Shown: positions 44,652-51,896 of the stretch, in pieces
Layout of the letters: every line of letters begins with the position of its first letter
How positions within the stretch are numbered: the stretch's first letter is position 1
DNA from: Paenibacillus tianmuensis
Lineage (GTDB): Bacteria; Bacillota; Bacilli; Paenibacillales; NBRC-103111
Direction of reading: 5' to 3'
Assembly (NCBI RefSeq): GCF_900100345.1
Contig: NZ_FMTT01000011.1
Coordinates: forward strand, 62,001 to 126,000
Length of the DNA stretch: 64,000 nucleotides
Made by a program: the position numbers and the translations under genes
Notes under the pieces: generated by a model
The model's input: the letters and a program-made list of their open reading frames with translations, nothing else
Told to the model about the DNA's origin: nothing
The model's database searches: none

Positions 44652-45437
44652 ATGTCTTTGGTGGGGGAAGAACGCAAGGATTTTATTTTGAACACGCTCA
44701 ACCTGGAAGGAAAAGTAAAAACGTTTGAGCTGGTAGAGAAGCTGAAGGTGTCGTCGGAGACGGTCCGCCGGTATTTGGAGGAACTGGAGGCGGAGAACAA
44801 GCTGAAGCGGGTTTACGGCGGCGCGGTCAAAATCAATCTGGCGCGGGAAGAGCCGCCGCACCTGAAGCGGGAAGTGCTGTACGCCGAGGAGAAGAAGCGG
44901 ATCGGGCGGGCGGCCGCGTTTCTGGTCGAGGACAACGACGTGATCTTCATCGACGACGGCACGACGACCCAGCAGATGATTCATTTTTTGCTCAATAAGA
45001 AAAATATTACGGTGCTGGCCTTCTCCGCTGCGGCGCTCTACCTGCTTATCGATTACAAGAATAAAGAGCTGTTCTCCGGCGACGTTTATTTTATCGGGGG
45101 CAAGGTCAATGCCGCGCAGGCGCGGGTGTCCGGCTCGATGGCTGAGCGGATGGTCGAGCAGTTTTATGCGGACAAGGCGTTTATCTCGATCGACGGCATG
45201 ATGGTGAACCGCGGAATTACCAGCTTCGACGCCGAGCGGGGGCAGCTCGCGCGCAAGCTGATCGAGCAATCCAAGCAATCGATCGTCATGACCGACCGCT
45301 CGAAGATCGGCGAGGGGCAGTTCTACAAGCTGGCCGATCTCAAGGAAATCGATATCATTATCAGCGATGTGAACAAGCCGAAGGAATGGGAGGCCGACCT
45401 TCAAGCTTCGGATGTTACGTGGATACATGCCCTGTAA
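44652..45437 (+). CDS. DeoR-family transcriptional regulator
   Basis: This 261-residue regulator has an N-terminal winged HTH (FELVEKLKVSSETVRRYLEE) and a C-terminal sensor domain of the sugar-phosphate-binding type (IDDGTTTQQMIHFL, MTDRSKIGEGQFYKLADL). The ATG at 44652 has GGAGG nine bases upstream; a TTG three codons earlier is within that site. Its position suggests it responds to an AEP metabolite and controls the phn genes, which is inference. A hairpin terminator follows. Confidence 0.88.
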   Translation: MSLVGEERKDFILNTLNLEGKVKTFELVEKLKVSSETVRRYLEELEAENKLKRVYGGAVKINLAREEPPHLKREVLYAEEKKRIGRAAAFLVEDNDVIFIDDGTTTQQMIHFLLNKKNITVLAFSAAALYLLIDYKNKELFSGDVYFIGGKVNAAQARVSGSMAERMVEQFYADKAFISIDGMMVNRGITSFDAERGQLARKLIEQSKQSIVMTDRSKIGEGQFYKLADLKEIDIIISDVNKPKEWEADLQASDVTWIHAL

Positions 45438-45525
45438 GGAGTAAATGCCTTGCCTTGCGGGGATTGTACGGCAGTCACTGCCCAAACGAAAACCGTCTCC
45501 CTGAGGGCCAAAAGCCAAGGGGGTC

Positions 45526-45560
45526 ATCCGGAAGCCTATGCTTCCGGATTTCGTCATTTT
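45526..45560 (+). terminator. Terminator of the phn/deoR unit
   Basis: ATCCGGAAG and CTTCCGGAT form a 9-bp stem around CCTATG, followed by TTCGTCATTTT. Confidence 0.85.
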
Positions 45561-45619
45561 GCCGGGTCGGCGACATGAGCACCTTTTTTCCGCGTTGAAC
45601 AGATATTAGAGAGAATGGG

Positions 45620-46477
45620 ATGACGCAAATGGATCGGAATTTATTTGAGGCGATGCACTCAAGGACCAACGAACTTAAAAAGATAGCGGAAGCGAATAAG
45701 GAACCAACGTTTCTGGATAAATTTTTAACCAATAGATACGTTAAGGCGGCGCTCAAAACCGTACTTTTTATTATTGCAGCCGTCTTTTGCGTTCTGCTGG
45801 TTCTCTACTTGATGGTGGGCGGGATGGTTTTTTTGATGCTGAATGCCATCTTCAATCAATTCACGTCCGATGAAAAAAGAGTGCAGGAGGAACTGGCCAT
45901 TCATTTGAAAAGCAAATATCAGGAAGAATTCAGAATTGAAAAGGTCGAGTATAACGGCACGCTTGACAAGTATAGTGCTGAAGTACATTCTGTTGCAAAA
46001 CCCGATTACAAGATCAGAGTGGATGTTTCGGAGAAAAACAAGCAGTTCGTGTTTAAAGATGACTATGTGCAAGCTTTTTGGAACGCCGAACTGAAGGAGA
46101 CGGTTTATCCAAAACTGCAAGAGCTGCTCCCGGAGGAAAAATACCGCATAAACAACGTGTCGGACTACCATTCCCTATACGGAGAATTTGTGGATGAGAA
46201 CGCCATTATTTTTGGGCCCAAGTATATTTCTTTTCAAGAAGCGATTGACCGGCAGCTTTTTTATCTGGACGTCCGATATGAAAGATTGGAAGATGGAACG
46301 GCTGTTGAGGACGAGTTGAAAAATGTGCATAAAGTGGTTGATCTGGCGAAGAGTTTTCGTATTAACAGGATGTGGATTGAACAAAGGTCTAAACAAGATA
46401 GGAGGGAACTACGCTGTCGAATCAACGACGTGAATAGCATCAACAGCATGGCCGAACTGGAAAAGGTTTGTGAATAA
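45620..46477 (+). CDS. Membrane-anchored hypothetical protein
   Basis: This 285-residue protein has a polar N-terminal 40 residues, one strong membrane segment (ALKTVLFIIAAVFCVLLVLY) and an extracellular or cytoplasmic charged domain of 210 residues with no recognised motif. The DNA here is visibly less GC-rich than its neighbours, suggesting later acquisition or relaxed selection. The TAACCGTAAT-type promoter region is unclear; ATG 45620 has a weak GAGAATGGGATGACGC upstream. Confidence 0.6.
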   Translation: MTQMDRNLFEAMHSRTNELKKIAEANKEPTFLDKFLTNRYVKAALKTVLFIIAAVFCVLLVLYLMVGGMVFLMLNAIFNQFTSDEKRVQEELAIHLKSKYQEEFRIEKVEYNGTLDKYSAEVHSVAKPDYKIRVDVSEKNKQFVFKDDYVQAFWNAELKETVYPKLQELLPEEKYRINNVSDYHSLYGEFVDENAIIFGPKYISFQEAIDRQLFYLDVRYERLEDGTAVEDELKNVHKVVDLAKSFRINRMWIEQRSKQDRRELRCRINDVNSINSMAELEKVCE

Positions 46478-46539
46478 ACGGTCACAGCCGTTTCCCCCAA
46501 GGGGGAGGGAGCATGGCCTCTGGCCGTTCCGCGGGGAAT

Positions 46540-47184
46540 TCATCCGCTTCCCCGCCCGTCGCCGTCCAGACCTCGTTGCTCCTCTTTGGCCGCAGCCACT
46601 CTTGTAAAATGCGCCTCGATTTTTTTGCTGAGAAACAGCGAACCCCCGATAAACACCACCACATAGAGCAGTTGTAGCGGCTCACGGACGAATCGTTCCA
46701 GATCGTACCCGATGTACGAGACGGAGAAGATCATGATCGCTTTGCCGGCGGCTACGGCGATCAGAAACGTATGCAAGCGCATGCGCGCGACGGCAGCCGC
46801 CATATTGACAAGCACGAACGGACCGACCGGAAACACGCTCAGCAGAAACACATAGCTGAACCCGTTGTGGCGGACCCACCGCATGCTTTTTTCGACTTTG
46901 GGCTTGCGCTTCCACCGCTCGAAGTATGGATGGTCGGCCGCTTTGCGAATGATGAGGAAGGTCGTCAGGCAGCCGGCGATCATGCCGATCCATGAATATA
47001 GAAAGCCGAGCCATAAGCCGTATACCGCCGCATTGACTCCGACGATAACTAGCGTAGGCAGCGGAGGAACGAACGACTTGGCGAACGTGAGCAGGATGCC
47101 GGGCAGCGGCCCCAGGGAGCGGTATTGCTCCAACCAATACTTGATGTTGTCCTCTGTCAAATGCTGGATGATTGAAAAATCCAT
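46540..47184 (-). CDS. VTT/TVP38-family membrane protein
   Basis: This 214-residue protein has about five helices and the DedA/TMEM64 motif region GIMAGCLTTFLIIRKAA-type, here WIGMIAGCLTTFLIIRKAAD, and SVFPVGPFVLVNMAAAVARM. VTT proteins act as lipid scramblases or transporters in the cytoplasmic membrane. The last 30 residues are charged (EEQRGLDGDGRGSG). It is a single gene in the leftward direction. Confidence 0.82.
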   Translation of the reverse strand: MDFSIIQHLTEDNIKYWLEQYRSLGPLPGILLTFAKSFVPPLPTLVIVGVNAAVYGLWLGFLYSWIGMIAGCLTTFLIIRKAADHPYFERWKRKPKVEKSMRWVRHNGFSYVFLLSVFPVGPFVLVNMAAAVARMRLHTFLIAVAAGKAIMIFSVSYIGYDLERFVREPLQLLYVVVFIGGSLFLSKKIEAHFTRVAAAKEEQRGLDGDGRGSG

Positions 47185-47238
47185 GCTGATGCGATCACCC
47201 GAGTCCGGTTAGATTTTGTGCCAAGCGTAGCCGCTCAG

Positions 47239-47334
47239 TCATCGTTCTTGTTCATAAAGATCGTAGCGCAGTCTCGGATAGAAGGGAAGGCAGGCCACAA
47301 TAACGACACAGATGGCGGTCATGCTCCAACCCAT
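47239..47334 (-). CDS. Possible 31-residue membrane peptide
   Basis: ATG 47334 starts MGWSMTAICVVIVACLPFYP and ends RLRYDLYEQER. It has one hydrophobic segment followed by a charged tail, and good codon character. The frame is open upstream through FYWKRDGPLSVNATRQK with no start, overlapping the end of the regulator gene, so this may be the tail of a longer or frameshifted gene. No ribosome site is seen. Confidence 0.3.
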   Translation of the reverse strand: MGWSMTAICVVIVACLPFYPRLRYDLYEQER

Positions 47335-47368
47335 TTTCTGCCGGGTAGCGTTTACGGAAAGCGGTCCG

Positions 47369-48319
47369 TCACGTTTCCAGTAAAACCTTGCCCGTTTCGG
47401 TCAAGTCGTATCCGCCGATAGAGCGCAGCTCGCCGAGAAAGGCGTCCGATTGCAGGATGCGCCGGACCGCTTCGATCCATTCGCGGTTATCCGGCTTCTT
47501 CAGCATCACGAGATCGTAACGTTCCCGGATCAGCGGGATAAAGTCGACGCCTCCGACGATACTCGCCGCTTTCTCGATCCCGATCCCGACATCGGCCTCG
47601 CCCGCAGCGACTTTACCGGCTACGCCCATATGGCTGGATTCCTCCGCCTCATAGCTGGCAATGCTGCCCGGAGCGATGCCGTGCAGCCGAAGCTGCTCGT
47701 CCAGCAGCACGCGCGCGCCGGAGCCTTTCTCCCGATTGGCGATACGCAGGCCGGGCTGTGCAAGATCGCCCCAGCTCCGCAATCCTTTCGGATTGCCCCG
47801 CGGCACATAAAGCCCAGCATTCCGGGTAAGCAGATGCACGACGATATATGAAAAGCCGACCAGCAGCTTGCGGATATACGGAATATTGTATTCCCCGGTA
47901 TCGCCATCCAGCAGATGCGTGCTCACGATATCCGATTCGCCGCGGTACATCGAGATCAGGCTGTCTAAGCTGCCGACGTACGAGCGGAGTGGGCGGACGC
48001 CGGGCGCTTGCTTCTCCAGATGCTTGGCCAACATGTCGAGGCTGATATCCTGCCCTGTGATGACGAGCGGACGGCTGCCCGGAGAAAAAACGGCCTCCGG
48101 CCTTGAGGAACCGGACGACGCCGGAGCGGCTGCGGGCGGCATGCGGCCTTCGCGGCTCCTGGCTTTATAGGCTTCCAGATCCGCGGCGTCGATACGCATT
48201 TGCTTGCCGACGCGATAGGCGGGAAGATCGCCCTTTTTGATCAGGTCGTACACCGTCAGCTTGGATATTTTCAAAAGCTTCGCGATTTCTTCAGTTGTAT
48301 AGGAAACGTCGTTGGTCAT
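47369..48319 (-). CDS. Excisionase-type HTH regulator with periplasmic-binding-like domain
   Basis: This 316-residue protein has an N-terminal MerR/excisionase-like HTH (YTTEEIAKLLKISKLTVYDL and IKKGDLPAYRVGKQMRID) followed by a proline- and alanine-rich linker and a substrate-binding-protein-like domain (residues 90-316) with ITGQDISLDMLAKHL and EADVGIGIEKAA. The family controls molybdate uptake genes in Firmicutes and is thought to sense molybdate. It is divergent from modAB, whose promoter lies in the shared intergenic region. Confidence 0.85.
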   Translation of the reverse strand: MTNDVSYTTEEIAKLLKISKLTVYDLIKKGDLPAYRVGKQMRIDAADLEAYKARSREGRMPPAAAPASSGSSRPEAVFSPGSRPLVITGQDISLDMLAKHLEKQAPGVRPLRSYVGSLDSLISMYRGESDIVSTHLLDGDTGEYNIPYIRKLLVGFSYIVVHLLTRNAGLYVPRGNPKGLRSWGDLAQPGLRIANREKGSGARVLLDEQLRLHGIAPGSIASYEAEESSHMGVAGKVAAGEADVGIGIEKAASIVGGVDFIPLIRERYDLVMLKKPDNREWIEAVRRILQSDAFLGELRSIGGYDLTETGKVLLET

Positions 48320-48438
48320 GACGCTGAAACCTCCCGTCTTGCATTCGTCTTCGCAGGCAGCGCCGGTCTTGCTCCCGGCTTGGACACGAAGTCGTCACGT
48401 CTATCATACGATGGAAGCGGTAGCGATTCAAACCGCTG

Positions 48439-48501
48439 TTTACAGGGTTCCTTTTCTTCGCTTATAATGAGTTTCGAGCTAATTATATCTAGTTATATCT
48501 A
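48439..48501 (+). promoter_or_regulatory. modA promoter with tandem repeats
   Basis: TTTACA (48439-48444) and TATAAT (48463-48468) are 18 bases apart. Just downstream TTATATCTA occurs twice in tandem at 48483-48491 and 48493-48501, a 10-base period, and overlaps the expected transcript start. It is a likely operator for the divergent regulator. Confidence 0.65.
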
Positions 48502-48531
48502 AACATAATTAAATAGATAGGAGAGGGTATT

Positions 48532-49386
48532 ATGCGCAAAATCATCGCTTCTTGTTTATTCCTGCTGCTTGCTTTATCTTTAGCCATCGGGCTTACAGGC
48601 TGTGGCGGAGCCAAGCCGACTCCGGCGGACGCGCCGAAAGCCGGGCAAGAGAAGAGTCAGGCCGGCCAAGCCGCCCCTGCTGAGAAGGTGGAGCTGACCG
48701 TATCCGCCGCGGCGAGCTTGACCGACGCGCTCAAGGAAATCCAGACCGCTTATGAAAGCAAGAACGCCAACATCAAGCTGAACTTCAACTTCGGGGCCTC
48801 CGGCGCACTGCAGCAGCAGATCGAGCAGGGTGCTCCTGCCGACGTGTTCCTGTCCGCCGCCGCCAAAAATATGAAAGCACTGGTGGACAAGCAGCTTGTC
48901 GATGCGGCGCAGCAGAAAGATCTGCTCGTCAACGAGCTCGTCGTTGTCGTACCGGAAGGCGGCAAAGCGCAGGTCGGCACGGTGGGCGATTTGGCGAAGC
49001 CGGAAGTGAAGCACGTGGCCATCGGGGAGCCGGAATCCGTACCGGCGGGCGGTTATGCCAAGGAAGCGCTGACGAACGCGAAGCAGTGGGATGCTTTACA
49101 GCCGAGGCTCGTCATGGCGAAAGACGTGCGGCAGGTGCTGACGTACGTCGAGTCGGGCAACGCGGAAGCGGGCTTCGTCTACAAGACGGATGCGCTTACG
49201 TCCAAGAAGGTGAAGATCGCCTTCAACGTCGATCCGAAAACCTACAAGCCGGTCGAATATCCGGCAGGTATCGTCAAAGCGACGAAGCATGCCAAAGAAG
49301 CCGAAGCCTTCTACACGTATCTGCAGAGTAAAGAGGCGACGGACGTGTTCACGAAGTATGGCTTCACCGTTCCTGCCGGGAAGTAG
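48532..49386 (+). CDS. modA: Molybdate-binding lipoprotein ModA
   Basis: This 284-residue protein has a lipoprotein signal with IGLTGC at about residue 23. It then has the ModA core LTVSAAASLTDALKEIQTAY, KLNFNFGASGALQQQIEQGA and PADVFLSAAAKNM, whose Ser and backbone groups hold molybdate or tungstate. It is the first gene of the uptake operon; a GGAGAGGG ribosome site precedes the ATG. Confidence 0.95.
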   Translation: MRKIIASCLFLLLALSLAIGLTGCGGAKPTPADAPKAGQEKSQAGQAAPAEKVELTVSAAASLTDALKEIQTAYESKNANIKLNFNFGASGALQQQIEQGAPADVFLSAAAKNMKALVDKQLVDAAQQKDLLVNELVVVVPEGGKAQVGTVGDLAKPEVKHVAIGEPESVPAGGYAKEALTNAKQWDALQPRLVMAKDVRQVLTYVESGNAEAGFVYKTDALTSKKVKIAFNVDPKTYKPVEYPAGIVKATKHAKEAEAFYTYLQSKEATDVFTKYGFTVPAGK

Positions 49387-49391
49387 CCGGT

Positions 49392-50057
49392 ATGCCTGGC
49401 ACTGATTGGAACGCTTTTCTGTCGCCGGTCCTGCTATCGGTCAAAGTATCGCTGTTTGCTAGCGCGCTGGTGTTCCTCCTCGGGATCGCTGCGGCATGGG
49501 GCTTGTCCCGCCGTGCGTTTCCGGGCAAAACGCTGCTGGAAACCGCGCTGATGCTGCCGCTGGTGCTTCCTCCGACCGTGATCGGCTTCATCCTGCTGGT
49601 GCTTCTCGGCAAGAAGAGCTGGTTCGGCCGCTGGATCGAAGAATGGTTTGCGGCCCCGCTCATCTTCACGTGGTGGGCTGCCGTCATCGCCTCGGTCGTG
49701 GTCGCCTTTCCGCTCGTGTACCAAACGATGAAGGTCGGGTTCGCTTCGGTCGACCGCAACCTGGAGGACGCCGCGCGCTCCACGGGCGCAGGCGAGTGGC
49801 AGGTGCTCCGCTATATTACGCTGCCGCTGGCCTGGCGCTCCCTCGCTACGGCTTACATTCTGGGCTTCGCCCGGGCACTCGGCGAATTCGGGGCGACGCT
49901 GATGATCGCTGGCAACATCCCGGGCAAGACGCAGACCGTTCCGACCGCCATCTACATGGCGGTGGAATCCGGCCGCATGACGCTCGCCTGGTGGTGGACC
50001 GGCTCGATCATCGTCATTTCGTTTATGATGATGCTGATTGTGAATAAAAAAAAGTAA
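49392..50057 (+). CDS. modB: Molybdate ABC permease ModB
   Basis: This 221-residue permease has five to six helices and the EAA loop NLEDAARSTGAGEWQVLRYI, with the ModB ending ARALGEFGATLMIAGNIPGK and TQTVPTAIYMAVESG. It begins five bases after modA. No modC ATPase gene follows: the next feature is a terminator and a convergent doxX gene. The ATPase must be encoded elsewhere. Confidence 0.95.
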   Translation: MPGTDWNAFLSPVLLSVKVSLFASALVFLLGIAAAWGLSRRAFPGKTLLETALMLPLVLPPTVIGFILLVLLGKKSWFGRWIEEWFAAPLIFTWWAAVIASVVVAFPLVYQTMKVGFASVDRNLEDAARSTGAGEWQVLRYITLPLAWRSLATAYILGFARALGEFGATLMIAGNIPGKTQTVPTAIYMAVESGRMTLAWWWTGSIIVISFMMMLIVNKKK

Positions 50058-50085
50058 GACCACGGAATCGATCCGTGATCTTCTT
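50056..50085. terminator. Bidirectional hairpin between modB and doxX
   Basis: AAGACCACGGA and TCCGTGATCTT form an 11-bp stem with one mismatch, followed on the plus strand by CTTGTCGT and on the minus strand by ACTTTTTTTTATTC. It overlaps the modB stop codon and lies 15 bases from the doxX stop. Confidence 0.7.
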
Positions 50086-50099
50086 GTCGTATGCTTGCG

Positions 50100-50654
50100 T
50101 TACACGCCCATCGGGGCACGGGTGCCGCCGGCGGTTTTGTTAGGATCGTGACCGTCCCCGCCTTTGTTCATCTTACGGAACGCTTTGCGGAGGTAAGGAA
50201 GTACGTAGTAGTCGCCGCCGAATTTGCCGGCGTTGGCTCCTGCGGCCAAGACGATGAAGCCAAGGAGCACCAGCCAAGGGTTCGTGCTTACGGTTCCGGC
50301 GAACAGGAACATGAAGTTCATCATTAATCCGAAGAAGGCGGCCGCCGTCGTCAGCGTCCCGAGAATTAGGCCGAGGCCGACGAGAAACTCACCGAGCGGG
50401 ATCAGGAAGTTGATCAGCTTCGCGTTAGGTAAAGCGAAGTTTTGCAGGAATGCCGTGAAGGTCGGGTAAATCAATTCGTTTGTGGCTTTGTCCATTGCCG
50501 GTTTGGCAATAGCGCCCTTCAGGAAGCCGGCGGCGTCGAACCCGCCGGTTAGTTTGTGGAACCCGGCCGTAAGCCACGTCCATCCGACGTATACGCGTAA
50601 TATGAGCAGCAAGCCGGCAGCATACACGTTTTCTCTTAACCATTTCATAATCAT
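50100..50654 (-). CDS. DoxX-family membrane protein
   Basis: This 184-residue protein has four helices and the DoxX pattern ILRVYVGWTWLTAGFHKLTG, IPLGEFLVGLGLILGTLT and NAGKFGGDYYVLPYL. DoxX proteins are linked to thiosulfate or quinone redox handling and to oxidative-stress defence. AAAGGAG lies eight bases before ATG 50654. It has an unusually long upstream region with an inverted repeat and an Fnr-like promoter. Confidence 0.88.
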   Translation of the reverse strand: MIMKWLRENVYAAGLLLILRVYVGWTWLTAGFHKLTGGFDAAGFLKGAIAKPAMDKATNELIYPTFTAFLQNFALPNAKLINFLIPLGEFLVGLGLILGTLTTAAAFFGLMMNFMFLFAGTVSTNPWLVLLGFIVLAAGANAGKFGGDYYVLPYLRKAFRKMNKGGDGHDPNKTAGGTRAPMGV

Positions 50655-50677
50655 CGTAATCGCTCCTTTTGTTCAAT

Positions 50678-50697
50678 TGTGTCTAAATTTTGACACA
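50678..50697. promoter_or_regulatory. Palindrome TGTGTC-N8-GACACA before doxX
   Basis: A perfect six-base-arm inverted repeat lies 10-30 bases upstream of the doxX ribosome site. Arms of this length are typical of MarR/HxlR- or TetR-type operators, the kind that control redox-responsive DoxX genes in Bacillus. The cognate regulator is not identifiable here. Confidence 0.45.
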
Positions 50698-51011
50698 TTC
50701 ATTTTTTTCATTATTGCACATCGCTAAAGAGATGAAGAGGGATAAATTACCACTATTTAGGGATAATATCCATTTAAACTTACAGGAATAGAAGGACCTT
50801 CGAAATCATTCGACTTTTTTTCAAGATTCGTGAAAATATTCACAAACATCCGCAAGAAAAATTGTTCGCCTGCTTTCCAACAAGGTAAGACTATTTTTTA
50901 ATACAAGATCGGCTGCTATAGCAGTGTCGTCGGCTGGATCGGGAACGAAGCACCGTGTTCATATCGCATGTTCCTTTCCTTTGATTGATGTCGGGATTTG
51001 CTTCCTCCCTA
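50698..51011 (-). other. Long leader or possible small RNA upstream of doxX
   Basis: About 350 bases without a normal gene lie between the Fnr-like promoter and doxX. They hold a 17-codon frame at 50916-50969 with a good AAAGGAAAGG site (MRYEHGASFPIQPTTLL), a perfect CTGCTATAGCAG palindrome, and the second CGTGA-N6-TCACA site. No strong terminator is visible, so the transcript may run into doxX as a leader. Confidence 0.4.
50829..50844. promoter_or_regulatory. Second CRP/Fnr-like palindrome
   Basis: CGTGA-N6-TCACA differs from the Fnr consensus TGTGA-N6-TCACA at one base. No -10 element lies at the matching distance on either strand, so it may be a repressing or accessory site. Confidence 0.4.
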
Positions 51012-51018
51012 CGCCTTT

Positions 51019-51061
51019 ACTATAGCATGTCCGAGAGAAAAGTGATGTGAAAAAAATCACA
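51019..51061 (-). promoter_or_regulatory. Fnr-like activated promoter reading toward doxX
   Basis: A perfect TGTGA-AAAAAA-TCACA site at 51046-51061 stands upstream of an extended -10 on the minus strand (TGC TATAGT, hexamer at 51019-51024). With the start near 51012 the palindrome is centred at -41.5, the class II position of CRP/Fnr activators. There is no good -35 hexamer. Bacillus Fnr uses this same consensus and works at low oxygen. Confidence 0.65.
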
Positions 51062-51305
51062 CAGTCAGTCGGAAAATGGTTGATCCTGTCGTTTCGGCGT
51101 TGTTATTGTCGAGGATTCGGCATGTGCTCCCGGAATTCCTTCGCATTTAAAGTGTTGTACCCTGCCAAAGGAATGGGTTCGTCGCCTTAAAATGATCCCC
51201 CTCACTCGTCCATACCGGTCATTCGTCTTCTGCATACATTGATATTGCGAATATCCGACTTGGGGAGTATGCCGGCTATTCAATTTTGTCGAAGGAGTGA
51301 TCATT

Positions 51306-51398
51306 GTGGGTGGTTTTGGCGGTTTCACATCGACAGGCGTCATCCTGGTTCTGTTCATTCTGCTCGTGATTGTCAGTTGCAGCGTCTTGTTCTTCTGA
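51306..51398 (+). CDS. yjcZ: YjcZ-family sporulation peptide
   Basis: This 30-residue peptide, read from GTG 51306, starts MGGFGGFTSTGVILVLFILL and ends VIVSCSVLFF. It has the Gly-rich start and single hydrophobic helix of the YjcZ/YczN-like small sporulation proteins. AAGGAGTG lies six bases upstream. A CATACATT at 51233-51240 resembles the -10 of mother-cell sigma factors, and a perfect GATATT-GCG-AATATC palindrome sits between it and the gene. A hairpin follows. Confidence 0.8.
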   Translation: MGGFGGFTSTGVILVLFILLVIVSCSVLFF

Positions 51399-51422
51399 GT
51401 TTCACGCGTGAAAATAACAGCA

Positions 51423-51448
51423 AGCCGGGCACCAGTGAGGGCCCGGCT
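51423..51448 (+). terminator. Hairpin after yjcZ
   Basis: AGCCGGGC and GCCCGGCT form an 8-bp stem around ACCAGTGAGG, followed by CTTTCC, a weak T-run. Confidence 0.65.
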
Positions 51449-51589
51449 CTTTCCAATTGAAGCGCGCAGTCCATTCCACCTGCAATGTAAATGCAGCCTC
51501 CCTTGCATTAATTTGGAACGTATTTCAAGTTTTATGCATCGTCCGGCCCGGCCGAAGGGGCTATGAACATTGAGAAAAGTGGCAACCCA

Positions 51590-51651
51590 TTGACAACGAT
51601 AATGATAACCATTATCATTTGTATTACGCATGTTATTGAGAATCATTATCA
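51590..51651 (+). promoter_or_regulatory. Fur-repressed promoter of the fhuF-like unit
   Basis: TTGACA (51590-51595) and TATCAT (51613-51618), 17 bases apart, are overlapped by GATAATGATAACCATTATC (51598-51616), nearly identical to the Fur consensus. A second site, TGAGAATCATTATCA, lies at 51637-51651. Iron-loaded Fur bound here would block the polymerase, so the unit should be on under iron starvation. Confidence 0.9.
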
Positions 51652-51674
51652 TACAATAAAAGGAGGAGCCGTCC

Positions 51675-51872
51675 GTGGGTTTGCTGTATGAGCTGATCAG
51701 GCATAGAAACCTTAGCCGGGCAGACAGCATTGCGGACCGTTCGATTCCCGTCAGACTACAGTCGCAGCCGGAAGAGCGCCAGTACGGTTCATACATACAG
51801 AGGATATCGGTTCAAATGTTGGAAGAGGGAAAGGCTCAGGGGAGTTTCGAAAGAGCGCCCGAGCGCCAGTAA
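51675..51872 (+). CDS. Small Fur-controlled protein of unknown function
   Basis: This 65-residue protein is read from GTG 51675 with a strong AAAGGAGGAGCC site. The sequence MGLLYELIRHRNLSRADSIA has a basic, probably helical start and a polar, Arg- and Glu-rich tail (ERAPERQ). It is not recognised. It lies between the Fur boxes and the FhuF-like gene, 24 bases apart, so it belongs to the iron-starvation response. Confidence 0.6.
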   Translation: MGLLYELIRHRNLSRADSIADRSIPVRLQSQPEERQYGSYIQRISVQMLEEGKAQGSFERAPERQ

Positions 51873-51896
51873 CCGAAATGGGAAGGGAGAGCGGTA

